Assembly: GCA_963718745.1 (NCBI GenBank)
Contig: OY970370.1
Span: 62,001 to 126,000 of the forward strand
Source: Fermentibacter sp963718745 [NCBI: Candidatus Fermentibacterota bacterium]
Lineage (GTDB): Bacteria; Fermentibacterota; Fermentibacteria; Fermentibacterales
Reading direction: 5' to 3'
Length of the DNA: 64,000 nucleotides
The translations under genes were made by a program, and so were the position numbers. The notes under the pieces were generated by a model. It was not told the DNA's origin. It saw only the letters and a program-made list of their open reading frames with translations, and did no database searches. Shown in pieces: positions 19,379 through 26,676 of this stretch. Position 1 is the first letter of the stretch. The number at the start of each line of letters is the position of its first letter.

Positions 19379-19551
19379 TGGACATCTCGAGCGAGTGGAG
19401 GAACAGGCATCCCAGGCCGTCGGGCACTCCGGTCAAGGTCGTAGCGCTGGTCCTGATTCTCGCCCTGGTCGTCTTCATGATCCTGGGCTCGGGCACCCTC
19501 GCGGACGGTTTCACGGCCCTGGTCTCCCAGCCTTCGTCGGAGACAGAGTGA
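19378..19551 (+). CDS. Small single-pass membrane protein, 57 residues
   Basis: Starts in a tgATG overlap with the previous gene and ends with its TGA overlapping the GTG of the dipeptidase gene. The product has a polar, Pro-rich N-terminus (about 18 residues), a strongly hydrophobic segment (VVALVLILALVVFMILG, near 21-37) and a short polar tail. Tight overlap on both sides and steady codon usage support it as a real gene. Function unknown. Confidence 0.55.
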   Translation: MDISSEWRNRHPRPSGTPVKVVALVLILALVVFMILGSGTLADGFTALVSQPSSETE

Positions 19552-20417
19552 ACCATCCGGTCGGAGCCGTCTTCGATGCTCATGTCGACACCCTCCTGAA
19601 GGCCGAGAGCGCGTCGTGGATCGTCGAGGGCTCCTCGCAGCTGCATTTCGATCTTCCACGCGGGATGAGGGCCGGGGTCGGGACCGTAGTGGCCGCGGTG
19701 TGCGCAGAAGCCTGGAAGGATCCGGAGAAGGCCTGTGCCAGAGGCATCGCCGCCTGGAAGAGCATCTCTCCCCCGGCCGGCACGGCCATGCTCCTTGGCC
19801 TGGAGGGCTGCGAACCCATCGCCGCCGGCTGGCTCGGGGAAGACGACTTCAAGCTCCTGTCCATAGCCGGTCTGACATGGAACGGCATGAACTCCTACGG
19901 CGGCGGGATCGGCACGGACGAAGACCTGACGCCGGCCGGACGGGAACTGGCCAGGCGGCTGGTCAGATCCGGCATCCTGGTGGATGTCTCGCACCTCTGC
20001 GACAGATCCAGGGCCTCCCTGCTCGGCATGGGGCTCCCGGTAGTCGCCACGCACTGCAACTGCCGCAGTCTCTGCGACATCCCCCGGAACCTCCCCGACG
20101 ACGACATCAGGGAGATCGCGCGCCTGGGCGGAGTGATAGGGATAACCTTCGTGCCTGATTTCCTGGGTCCTGACGCTGGCATGGATCTGGTCCTCGACCA
20201 TCTCCAGCACGCCGTGGACGTTGCTGGAATCGAACACGTTGGTTTCGGGAGCGATTTCGACGGGGTGGGGAACCTTCCCGCCGGGATACAGGGCTGCGAG
20301 TCCTGGCCGGGGGTCATGGAAGGCCTGGCGGACAGGGGCTTCAGGGAGATCGACATCCACAGGATGGCCGGATCCAACTGGAGACGCGTCTTCAAACAGC
20401 TTGGGGGACGGCGTTGA
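19548..20417 (+). CDS. Membrane dipeptidase (peptidase family M19)
   Basis: A 289-residue zinc dipeptidase of the renal dipeptidase family, which also acts on D-amino-acid-containing dipeptides in bacteria. Visible metal-binding pattern: DAHVDTL at the N-terminus, the bridging Glu in LLGLEGCEP, VDVSHL, the His of VATHCNCRSLC, and HVGFGSDFDG near the end. The open frame extends upstream to 19299, but GTG 19548, overlapping the previous stop, gives the natural N-terminus MNHPVGAVFDAHVDT. Despite the name, no signal peptide is visible, so it is probably cytoplasmic. Confidence 0.85.
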   Translation: MNHPVGAVFDAHVDTLLKAESASWIVEGSSQLHFDLPRGMRAGVGTVVAAVCAEAWKDPEKACARGIAAWKSISPPAGTAMLLGLEGCEPIAAGWLGEDDFKLLSIAGLTWNGMNSYGGGIGTDEDLTPAGRELARRLVRSGILVDVSHLCDRSRASLLGMGLPVVATHCNCRSLCDIPRNLPDDDIREIARLGGVIGITFVPDFLGPDAGMDLVLDHLQHAVDVAGIEHVGFGSDFDGVGNLPAGIQGCESWPGVMEGLADRGFREIDIHRMAGSNWRRVFKQLGGRR

Positions 20418-21196
20418 GATACATCGTTTTTTCGTTCATCATCTGCGGTGCTGCCTTCTCACAGACTCCGTTCGAGTTCGGGGTCGTCAGGGATCTGGTC
20501 GAGGGAGATCCATTCGTCAGTGTCATGAGGATCGAGCTCGACTCCGGAAGCCCCGCTCCAGGGTGCAACACGCTCGAGCTGTCTGCAAGAGCCGGCCTCG
20601 ATCTGCGCGGAACGGGTCTCTCGCTCTTCGTGGACACCGTGGATGCCTCCGGCATCTCCTTCAGCGGGCAGAGCCTGTTCGACATCAGCCTCCTCTCCGG
20701 ACCCTTCGACAGGATACTCCAGGTCATCCAGGAAAACAACCGTGAGTTCCCATCGACCAGGGTGACCCACGTCAGGCTGGACCTAGTGGCTTACGACGAC
20801 CTGAGCTGGATCTCGCTCGAGTTCCCGCTTTCTCTCGCGGACAGCCTCCAGTCTGGAATCATCGACAGGGAGCAGTTCTGGTCCATTGCGGGCGTTACGA
20901 TGCTCGAGATCGGAACGGCTTCGACCCCTCTGCAGTTCAGGGCTCCGCTCTCATTCGAGCTTCCGGAGACCCGGGTGGAGGAGGTCGTGACAACCCACGC
21001 CGCCGGAAACGGCAGCCAGGCCTGGAAGTCCCTCGTGCTCCCCGGATGGGGCCAGCTGGCCTCGGGGGAGGGTGTCGGCTGGATCAATCTGCTCGTGGAG
21101 GCCGGGGCTGTCGGGCTGTATGTCTCCGGGTACGAGGAGGAGGGGTTCGCCGTCCTCGGTACGAATCACCTGGTGAGCTTCTTCGACCTTCTGTGA
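20414..21196 (+). CDS. Exported protein of unknown function
   Basis: A 260-residue protein from a TTG start overlapping the dipeptidase stop. A clear signal peptide (MRYIVFSFIICGAAFSQ) precedes a beta-rich domain of about 180 residues without a recognised family. The end has the pattern WKSLVLPGWGQLASGEGVGWINLLVEAGAVGLY, resembling DUF5683-type 'LPGxGQ...G' membrane-associated tails. A surface or periplasmic location is likely; no function is proposed. Confidence 0.6.
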   Translation: MRYIVFSFIICGAAFSQTPFEFGVVRDLVEGDPFVSVMRIELDSGSPAPGCNTLELSARAGLDLRGTGLSLFVDTVDASGISFSGQSLFDISLLSGPFDRILQVIQENNREFPSTRVTHVRLDLVAYDDLSWISLEFPLSLADSLQSGIIDREQFWSIAGVTMLEIGTASTPLQFRAPLSFELPETRVEEVVTTHAAGNGSQAWKSLVLPGWGQLASGEGVGWINLLVEAGAVGLYVSGYEEEGFAVLGTNHLVSFFDLL

Positions 21197-21214
21197 AGCT
21201 GGAGGTGTAGCTCT

Positions 21215-21520
21215 ATGAGAGGTTTTGCGAACATTTTGATCTTCCTGGCCCTCATGTCCTGGACCGGGGCATTCTTCACCGGGCCTGCGGGCGGGCTGAT
21301 CTGGACGGTGGGAAGCTATTCGCTCTTCATGGCCGGGCTCGCGGTCTTCCTCCATCTGATCACCTTCATCTTCCCCTCATCCACACAGGCGCGCAGACCG
21401 ATAAGGAAGAGCGATCTGAAGAAGTGCAGGACATGCGGAAGACCCGCCATCCCGGGATCCGATCTGTGCAAGTACCACACAGACGAGATGAGAGCCCTCG
21501 ATGGCGGAGGAATGCGCTAG
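21215..21520 (+). CDS. Small membrane protein with C-terminal zinc-ribbon-like motif
   Basis: 101 residues. Two transmembrane helices (FANILIFLALMSWTGAFF and VGSYSLFMAGLAVFLHLITF) precede a cytoplasmic tail with KCRTCGRPAIPGSDLCKYH, a CxxC...CxxH set that should bind zinc. GGAGG at 21200-21204 precedes ATG 21215 at a suitable distance. It overlaps apbE by 20 bases. No family was recognised. Confidence 0.6.
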   Translation: MRGFANILIFLALMSWTGAFFTGPAGGLIWTVGSYSLFMAGLAVFLHLITFIFPSSTQARRPIRKSDLKKCRTCGRPAIPGSDLCKYHTDEMRALDGGGMR

Positions 21521-22496
21521 GAGCGCAATCTCCTCCCTGCGGCGCCTGTTTCCCGCCCTTGTCGTCCTGTCCCTCCTCGGGGCAATCGTCTATCGTTTCC
21601 TCCGGGGAGAAGGCGGAGATGTCGAGGTGCGTCGCTCCTTCCCTGCGATGGGGACCCTCGCCAGCCTGATAGTCGTCGCGGACGGGCAGCGGGCCGACAG
21701 CATCGCTGACGCCGTGACTGAAATGGTCATCAGGCTGGACGGCGATCTCGATCCCGACGGCACGGGTTCCATCGGGCGCCTCAACACCACCGGCTGCTGT
21801 CTTCCCTCCCCCGATCTGTCGCATCTCGTGGATGTCTCCCGGCTGCTCACCGCGGAGACCGGAGGATGCTTCGACCCCACACTCAGACCGCTGGTCGTGC
21901 TATGGGGCTTCGAGGACTCTCCCCGGGTTCCCGGCCGGGCCGAGGTTGATTCGGCTCTCGCCCTCTGCGGATGGGAGAAGTTCTCTGAAGAGGGGGGCAG
22001 GCTCGTGGCACAACCCGGCTCCAGCCTGGACATGGGTGCGATTGCGGCGGGATACGCCGCCGACAGGGCCTGCGAGCTCGCCATGGGCATGGGAGCCGGT
22101 GCGGTGCTCGTGGACATGGGTGGCGAGATCAGGTGCGCAGGCGGCAGGACCTGGCGCATCGCCGTAAGGAACCCGCGTGGCGAAGGCTTTCACTCGATCC
22201 TCGAGATGGATGCCGGAGCGGTCTCGACATCCGGCGACTACGAGAGCTTCTTCGAGGAGGACGGGGTGAGGTACGGGCACATAATCGACCCGGCTACGGG
22301 CTGGCCGGCGGCCATGCCGGCATCCGTCACCGTCATGCACACGGGCGCTGCGTATGCCGATGCCTTCTCCACCGCCTTCGCGGTGGCGGCAGGTCGCGGA
22401 AGCGACATCGGTCAGGCTTCGGTGGATGGCGTGCTGATCCTGAGGGAGGAACCGGACGGGACCATCGTGGAGGAGCGCATTGGCTGCTTCGAGTGA
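21501..22496 (+). CDS. apbE: FAD:protein FMN transferase (ApbE family)
   Basis: 331 residues: an N-terminal membrane anchor (ALVVLSLLGAIVYRFL), then the ApbE domain. The enzyme transfers FMN from FAD to a Thr or Ser of extracytoplasmic electron-transfer proteins. Visible: AMGTLASLIV, FDPTLRPLVVLWGF, LDMGAIAAGYAADRA, VDMGGEIR and the metal-site region HIIDPATGWPA...ADAFSTAFAV. No Rnf/Nqr or FMN-binding-domain target is encoded in the window. The next genes (AmrS-like, NusG-II) are known companions of extracytosolic flavinylation systems only in part, so the target is open. Confidence 0.88.
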   Translation: MAEECARSAISSLRRLFPALVVLSLLGAIVYRFLRGEGGDVEVRRSFPAMGTLASLIVVADGQRADSIADAVTEMVIRLDGDLDPDGTGSIGRLNTTGCCLPSPDLSHLVDVSRLLTAETGGCFDPTLRPLVVLWGFEDSPRVPGRAEVDSALALCGWEKFSEEGGRLVAQPGSSLDMGAIAAGYAADRACELAMGMGAGAVLVDMGGEIRCAGGRTWRIAVRNPRGEGFHSILEMDAGAVSTSGDYESFFEEDGVRYGHIIDPATGWPAAMPASVTVMHTGAAYADAFSTAFAVAAGRGSDIGQASVDGVLILREEPDGTIVEERIGCFE

Positions 22497-23469
22497 GCCC
22501 CGCTGGATAACTCGTTCCGCCGGAGGCTGGATCTGCAAGCTCTGCCCCCGGCACTGCCTCTGGAACGGCAGGACACCGCTCGGGAAGTGCAGGGTCCGGG
22601 GTCTGGTCAATGGTGTCCCGGCGCTTCCCGGATGGGGGAGATGCGTTTCTCTGAACCTGGATCCCATCGAGAAGAAACCGCTGTACCACTTCCGTCCCGG
22701 ATCGATGATCCTGTCGACGGGTCCGGCCGGATGCAACCTCTCGTGCTCCTTCTGCCAGAACTGGGAGATTTCGCAACAGGAATCGCCCACGAGGCCGGTC
22801 AGTCCGGAGGATCTCGCCATGGCCGCGCTGTCCGGGGGGAGCGGCGGCATCGCCTTCACATACACCGAACCCGTCGTCTGGTTCGAGTACATCCTCGAAA
22901 CCGCGCCGCTGGTGCGGGCCAGGGGCGGAGTCGTAGTGATGGTCTCGAACGGATATGTCGAACAGGCTCCGCTCGAGGAATACCTCCCCGCCGTGGACGC
23001 ATGGAACATAGATCTCAAGGGCTGGTCTCCGGGATTCTACAGGGACAGGTGCGGCGGCGAACTCGAGCCGGTGCTCTCCACGATCTCGCGTATCGCATCC
23101 CATGGAAGCCACCTCGAGATCACATTCCTGCTCATCCCGGGAGAGAACGACAACCCGGATGACTGGGCCGGGATGGCCGCCTGGCTGGAGGAGCATGCGG
23201 GAAGATCCACGCCTCTCCACATCTCCCGGTACTTCCCCCGATACAGGATGAAGACTCCACCGACGCCTCCCGACACGATCGCGAGGGCGGTAGAGGTTTT
23301 CTCCAAACATCTGGACTTCGTCTATCCCGGCAATCTCGGAGGGGAGTGTGACACGGCCTGTCCTTCCTGCGGGACAGTGTTGATAAAAAGAAATGGATAT
23401 GCTGTAGAAATCATAGGTCTGTCAGATGGCAAGTGCATGAAATGCGGCAGGGACATCGGTGTCGTCTAG
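22480..23469 (+). CDS. amrS: AmrS/PflA-like radical SAM protein
   Basis: 329 residues from a TTG that overlaps apbE. The N-terminal Cys motif CKLCPRHC...GKCRVRG, the line FxPGS-like FRPGSMILSTGPAGC and the radical SAM cluster motif CNLSCSFC (CxxxCxxC) match the AmmeMemoRadiSam-system radical SAM protein (pyruvate formate-lyase activase-like). A C-terminal zinc ribbon (CPSCGTVLIKRNG...CMKCGRDIG) is also typical. The usual partners AmrA and AmrB are absent from this window. The true reaction is not known from sequence alone. Confidence 0.83.
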   Translation: MAASSEPRWITRSAGGWICKLCPRHCLWNGRTPLGKCRVRGLVNGVPALPGWGRCVSLNLDPIEKKPLYHFRPGSMILSTGPAGCNLSCSFCQNWEISQQESPTRPVSPEDLAMAALSGGSGGIAFTYTEPVVWFEYILETAPLVRARGGVVVMVSNGYVEQAPLEEYLPAVDAWNIDLKGWSPGFYRDRCGGELEPVLSTISRIASHGSHLEITFLLIPGENDNPDDWAGMAAWLEEHAGRSTPLHISRYFPRYRMKTPPTPPDTIARAVEVFSKHLDFVYPGNLGGECDTACPSCGTVLIKRNGYAVEIIGLSDGKCMKCGRDIGVV

Positions 23470-23833
23470 GATTGATTACCCATTCTTCAGACCCCTGGAC
23501 CTGCTGCTCTACGCCGTCCTGGCTGCTGTCCCGCTGTACCTCCTGTCGCGTGCAGGGGGAGGGGCGGAAAGACTGCTGGTGCATGCTCCGGACTGCGAGT
23601 TCATGGCTCCGCTCGGGCATGACTCGCTGTTCTCGGTCGACGGATCGCTCGGTCCCGTGACCATCAGGATAGAGTCCGGCAGGGCGAGGATAGAGTCATC
23701 GCCATGCGCCGGAAAACACTGCGTACATCGTGGGTGGCTGGGGGCGGACGGAGACTGCGCAGTCTGCCTGCCATCCGGAGTCTGGCTGAGGCTGGAGTCG
23801 GACGCCCCATCTGTGGATGCGGTGACCTACTGA
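23459..23833 (+). CDS. NusG domain II-type membrane-anchored protein
   Basis: 124 residues: one N-terminal transmembrane helix (LDLLLYAVLAAVPLYLL) followed by an extracytoplasmic NusG_II-like beta domain with the Cys pattern SSPCAGKHCVHRGWL...CAVCLPSGVWLRL. This family occurs beside ApbE and FMN-binding redox proteins in anaerobes. The GTG start overlaps the radical SAM gene. The four Cys could hold a metal or disulphides. Converges with the minus-strand operon four bases downstream. Confidence 0.72.
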   Translation: MSSRIDYPFFRPLDLLLYAVLAAVPLYLLSRAGGGAERLLVHAPDCEFMAPLGHDSLFSVDGSLGPVTIRIESGRARIESSPCAGKHCVHRGWLGADGDCAVCLPSGVWLRLESDAPSVDAVTY

Positions 23834-23837
23834 ACTC

Positions 23838-24311
23838 CTAGAAGAATCTCTCGAACCTGTCCCTGGTCGCCTTGCAGATCGGACATGTACCTGGTGGATT
23901 CTCTCTTGCACAGAGATATCCGCATACCCTGCATCTCCAGACGGGGTACGACAGGTTCTTCAAGTCAACACTGTCCCTGGCTCGATCGACCGGTTCCGGC
24001 GGGCGACGTTCCGGCACGGGCGCAGCCTGTGCTTTCCCTGAAGCTATCTCCCCGCTGACATATAGCGCGCAGTAGCATGCCCCGTACTCGTCCAGATCGG
24101 CATCCCTGTAGTCGCAGGGGCAGATGATGTCCAGATCCCTCGAACGGTCTCCGGAGGCGAGCCTGCACGGACAGGCCATGTAGCCGTACCTTCCGGCATT
24201 CACGAGCAGTCCGCTGGCAAGATCGGTCGCGAACTCCCGGTCCGGATTCAGATGGTAGCCCGAAGCCTCGGCCTCCTGCTCCAGCTTTTCCCTGAGTTCC
24301 CCTGGGCTCAT
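23838..24311 (-). CDS. Ferredoxin-thioredoxin reductase catalytic chain fused to rubredoxin
   Basis: 157 residues. The N-terminal part (about 1-95) is an FTR catalytic-subunit domain: CPCRLASG...[21 protein letters not shown] gives the CPC/CPC/CYC set that binds the [4Fe-4S] cluster and the active disulphide. A Pro-rich linker leads to a rubredoxin domain ([24 protein letters not shown]). Rubredoxin would pass electrons to the FTR domain, which reduces a thioredoxin or glutaredoxin. The ATG at 24311 (ATGA overlap) follows the glutaredoxin gene, a plausible substrate. The longer upstream frame is not homologous. Confidence 0.88.
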   Translation of the reverse strand: MSPGELREKLEQEAEASGYHLNPDREFATDLASGLLVNAGRYGYMACPCRLASGDRSRDLDIICPCDYRDADLDEYGACYCALYVSGEIASGKAQAAPVPERRPPEPVDRARDSVDLKNLSYPVWRCRVCGYLCARENPPGTCPICKATRDRFERFF

Positions 24312-24589
24312 GCCAGGGCTTCCTTCGTCGCCTTTTCGTCGAATCCGGCTATGCAGACGGACCCGTTCACCACGATCGTGGGGAAGGACCGTCGGGGGTT
24401 GAACGCCTGCATGGTTCTCGAAACCTCGTCCTGCTCCGCCATGGGGAGCTGGTCGACGTACACATAGGAATAGGCGACCCCGAGGGAGTCGAGGAGCAGG
24501 CGGGCCTTGCGGCACCAGACGCATGTGCTCAGGGCGTAGAGGACGACTTCACCGGCATCACGGCCCTCGACGTGCGTGAATATGTCCAT
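24308..24589 (-). CDS. Glutaredoxin-like protein (CxxC)
   Basis: 93 residues with the thioredoxin fold: [23 protein letters not shown] carries the active CVWC, followed by YVYVDQLP, the cis-Pro segment [11 protein letters not shown] and a C-terminal helix. It resembles NrdH/glutaredoxin-like proteins that take electrons from FTR-type reductases rather than from glutathione. Encoded between the aminotransferase and the FTR-rubredoxin fusion on the same strand, with 1-4 base spacing, so probably one operon. Confidence 0.85.
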   Translation of the reverse strand: MDIFTHVEGRDAGEVVLYALSTCVWCRKARLLLDSLGVAYSYVYVDQLPMAEQDEVSRTMQAFNPRRSFPTIVVNGSVCIAGFDEKATKEALA

Positions 24590-24590
24590 G

Positions 24591-25802
24591 CTACGGCATC
24601 GTCCTTCCGGGATAGGCCGCCAGACCCTCGCGAAGGACCGCGAGAGCCTTTCTCATGTTGTTCTCGTTCAGGACGTAGGCGATCCTGATCTCGTTCGTGC
24701 CGAGGCCGGGGGTGGCGTAGAATCCGGCTGCAGGAGCGACCATGGTCGTCATGCCGTTCGAGCTGAAATCGTTGAGCATCCATGCGGCGAACCGGTCGGA
24801 ATCGTCCACCGGTATCCGTATCGTTGCGTAGAATGCGCCTTCGGGCTTAAGGAAGAATACGCCCTCGACGCCTTCCAGCTCGGTCGTCAGGACGTCGCGC
24901 CTGGCCTCGTAGGTCCTCGATACCTCGGCGAAGTAGTCCTCCGTCAGGTGTTCGTACATGTAGGCGGCTCCGTACTGGGCGAGGGTGGGAGGGCAGAGCC
25001 TGGCCTGGCCGAACTTGCCCATGCCGTCCATCACCTCGTCGTTCCTCGTGATGATGTTCCCGAGCCTTGCTCCGCACGAGCTGAAGCGCTTCGAGATGGA
25101 GTCCATGACTATGACCCTGTCCTGGATGCCCTCGAGCTCGAGGACGGACTTGTGCACGCGCCCGTCGAAGGTGAAGTCGCGATAGACCTCGTCGGCCAGG
25201 AGGAACAGGTTCCTCCGGGAGCATATCCCGGCCAGGCGGTCCAGCTCCTGCGGAGTCAGGACGGTCCCGGTGGGGTTGTTGGGGTTGCAGATCAGGATGC
25301 CCCTGGTCCGGTCCGTGATGACTCTCTCGACGGCCTCGTCGGGGGGGAGATGGAACCCGTCCTCGACCCGCGAGCTTACAGGGACAAGGGTGACCCCGGC
25401 CATGGTCGCGAAACCGTTGTAGTTGGTGTAGAAGGGCTCGAAGCAGATGATCTCACCGCCATCGTCGCAGGTCACCATCATCGCGAATATCACTGCTTCG
25501 GAACCGCCGGCGGTGATCATCACCTGCCTGGGGAGCACCTCGATGCCGGCCCTCCTGTAGTATCCGCAGATCGCATCGCGCAGTTCGGGAATGCCGGAAC
25601 TCGGGCCGTATGCGAGAACCTGGGGTATCCGGCTCTTCAGCACATCCCAGTAGTCGGGGGGCGTAGGGATGTCGGGCTGGCCGATGTTGAGGTGGAACAC
25701 CTCCGTCCCTCGCTTCTTGGCCGCGTCCGCCAGGGGGTTCAGCTTGCGTATCGGGGATGCCTGTATTAGCCTGGCGCGGTTGCTGATGCTGGGCGAGGAC
25801 AA
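24591..25802 (-). CDS. Class I/II pyridoxal-phosphate aminotransferase
   Basis: 403 residues, aspartate-aminotransferase fold type I. Visible: IRKLNPLADAAKKRG, the substrate-binding HLNIGQPDIPTP, NPNNPTGTVLTP, LADEVYRDFTFDG and the PLP-Lys region SISKRFSSCGARLGNI, with a C-terminal EIRIAYVLNE. The TTG at 25802 is chosen because AAAGGAG stands seven bases before it and MSSPSISNRARLIQASPIRKLNP is the family start; the open frame continues 75 codons upstream without homology. Amino acid specificity cannot be read from the sequence. Confidence 0.88.
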   Translation of the reverse strand: MSSPSISNRARLIQASPIRKLNPLADAAKKRGTEVFHLNIGQPDIPTPPDYWDVLKSRIPQVLAYGPSSGIPELRDAICGYYRRAGIEVLPRQVMITAGGSEAVIFAMMVTCDDGGEIICFEPFYTNYNGFATMAGVTLVPVSSRVEDGFHLPPDEAVERVITDRTRGILICNPNNPTGTVLTPQELDRLAGICSRRNLFLLADEVYRDFTFDGRVHKSVLELEGIQDRVIVMDSISKRFSSCGARLGNIITRNDEVMDGMGKFGQARLCPPTLAQYGAAYMYEHLTEDYFAEVSRTYEARRDVLTTELEGVEGVFFLKPEGAFYATIRIPVDDSDRFAAWMLNDFSSNGMTTMVAPAAGFYATPGLGTNEIRIAYVLNENNMRKALAVLREGLAAYPGRTMP

Positions 25803-25905
25803 GATGGTTCTCCTTTCAGAGTGTCCCGGAGGGACCATATCCCTATATTCGCATGCACGAACACGCAAAGCTATCCGCTCGAACCCGGAAAGGCAATAGG
25901 CAGGC

Positions 25906-26676
25906 TTGATACTTCGGCTTGTGGAGCTGCCGGTTGCGAAGCACCCCGGAGAGGCGGAGGACCTCGTCCTGGAGGCTGCCGGGATCGCCCCCCTCCCGGA
26001 TGCGTTCATGGTCCCCGAGCTGTTCACGACCGGTTACGTCCTCGACAGCCTGCCCGCACTCGCCCTGATGGACGGGGAGGCTCCCCTTCCCCGCATCTCC
26101 TCGTTCTGCAGGCAGCACCGGATGTGGGCTGTCGCCGGGACTCTGCCGGTGATGACCGCGAGGGGCCTCGTGAACAGGCTCCACGTGATCTCGGGCTCTG
26201 GGGATGCGGTTCATTCGACGGAGAAGGTCCACCTCTTCAGGAACATGGGGGAGGACTCGGTCTTCGCACCTGGTGCGCCCTCCGGTGTGTTCGACACCCC
26301 CTGGATGAGCGCCGGAGCGATAGTCTGCTACGACGTCCGCTTTCCCGAACTCTCGCGCAGGCTTGTCCTCGCCGGGGCGGAGATCGTCTTCGTGCCTGCG
26401 GAGTGGCCAGAGCCGCGCATGGAGCTTTTCAGGTGCCTGCTGCGCGCCAGGTCGGCCGAGGCACAGGTATTCTTCGCGGGCTGCAACATCGGCGGAGAGC
26501 ATCTGGGTGTCAGGTTCGGCGGTGGCGGAGGAGTGTCGGCTCCCTCCGGGAATCTCCTGGAGGGCCGTGACGTGGCGCCGGGAGTCCGCGATTTTTCGAT
26601 CGATCCCGAAGAAGTGCCGCGGATGCGGCGGAAGATAGACTGCCTGCACGACAGGCGTCCGGAGGTTTACACATGA
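25906..26676 (+). CDS. Carbon-nitrogen hydrolase (nitrilase superfamily, omega-amidase-like)
   Basis: 256 residues. The catalytic triad is visible: Glu in VPELFTTGY (near 37), Lys in STEKVHLFRNMGE (near 107) and Cys in AGAIVCYDVRFPELSR (near 145). This is the branch-4/5 pattern of nitrilase-related amidases such as omega-amidase (YafV/Nit2-like), which removes ammonia from alpha-keto acid amides made by glutamine transaminases. The divergent aminotransferase gene 103 bases away would fit that pathway. TTG start. Confidence 0.83.
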   Translation: MILRLVELPVAKHPGEAEDLVLEAAGIAPLPDAFMVPELFTTGYVLDSLPALALMDGEAPLPRISSFCRQHRMWAVAGTLPVMTARGLVNRLHVISGSGDAVHSTEKVHLFRNMGEDSVFAPGAPSGVFDTPWMSAGAIVCYDVRFPELSRRLVLAGAEIVFVPAEWPEPRMELFRCLLRARSAEAQVFFAGCNIGGEHLGVRFGGGGGVSAPSGNLLEGRDVAPGVRDFSIDPEEVPRMRRKIDCLHDRRPEVYT

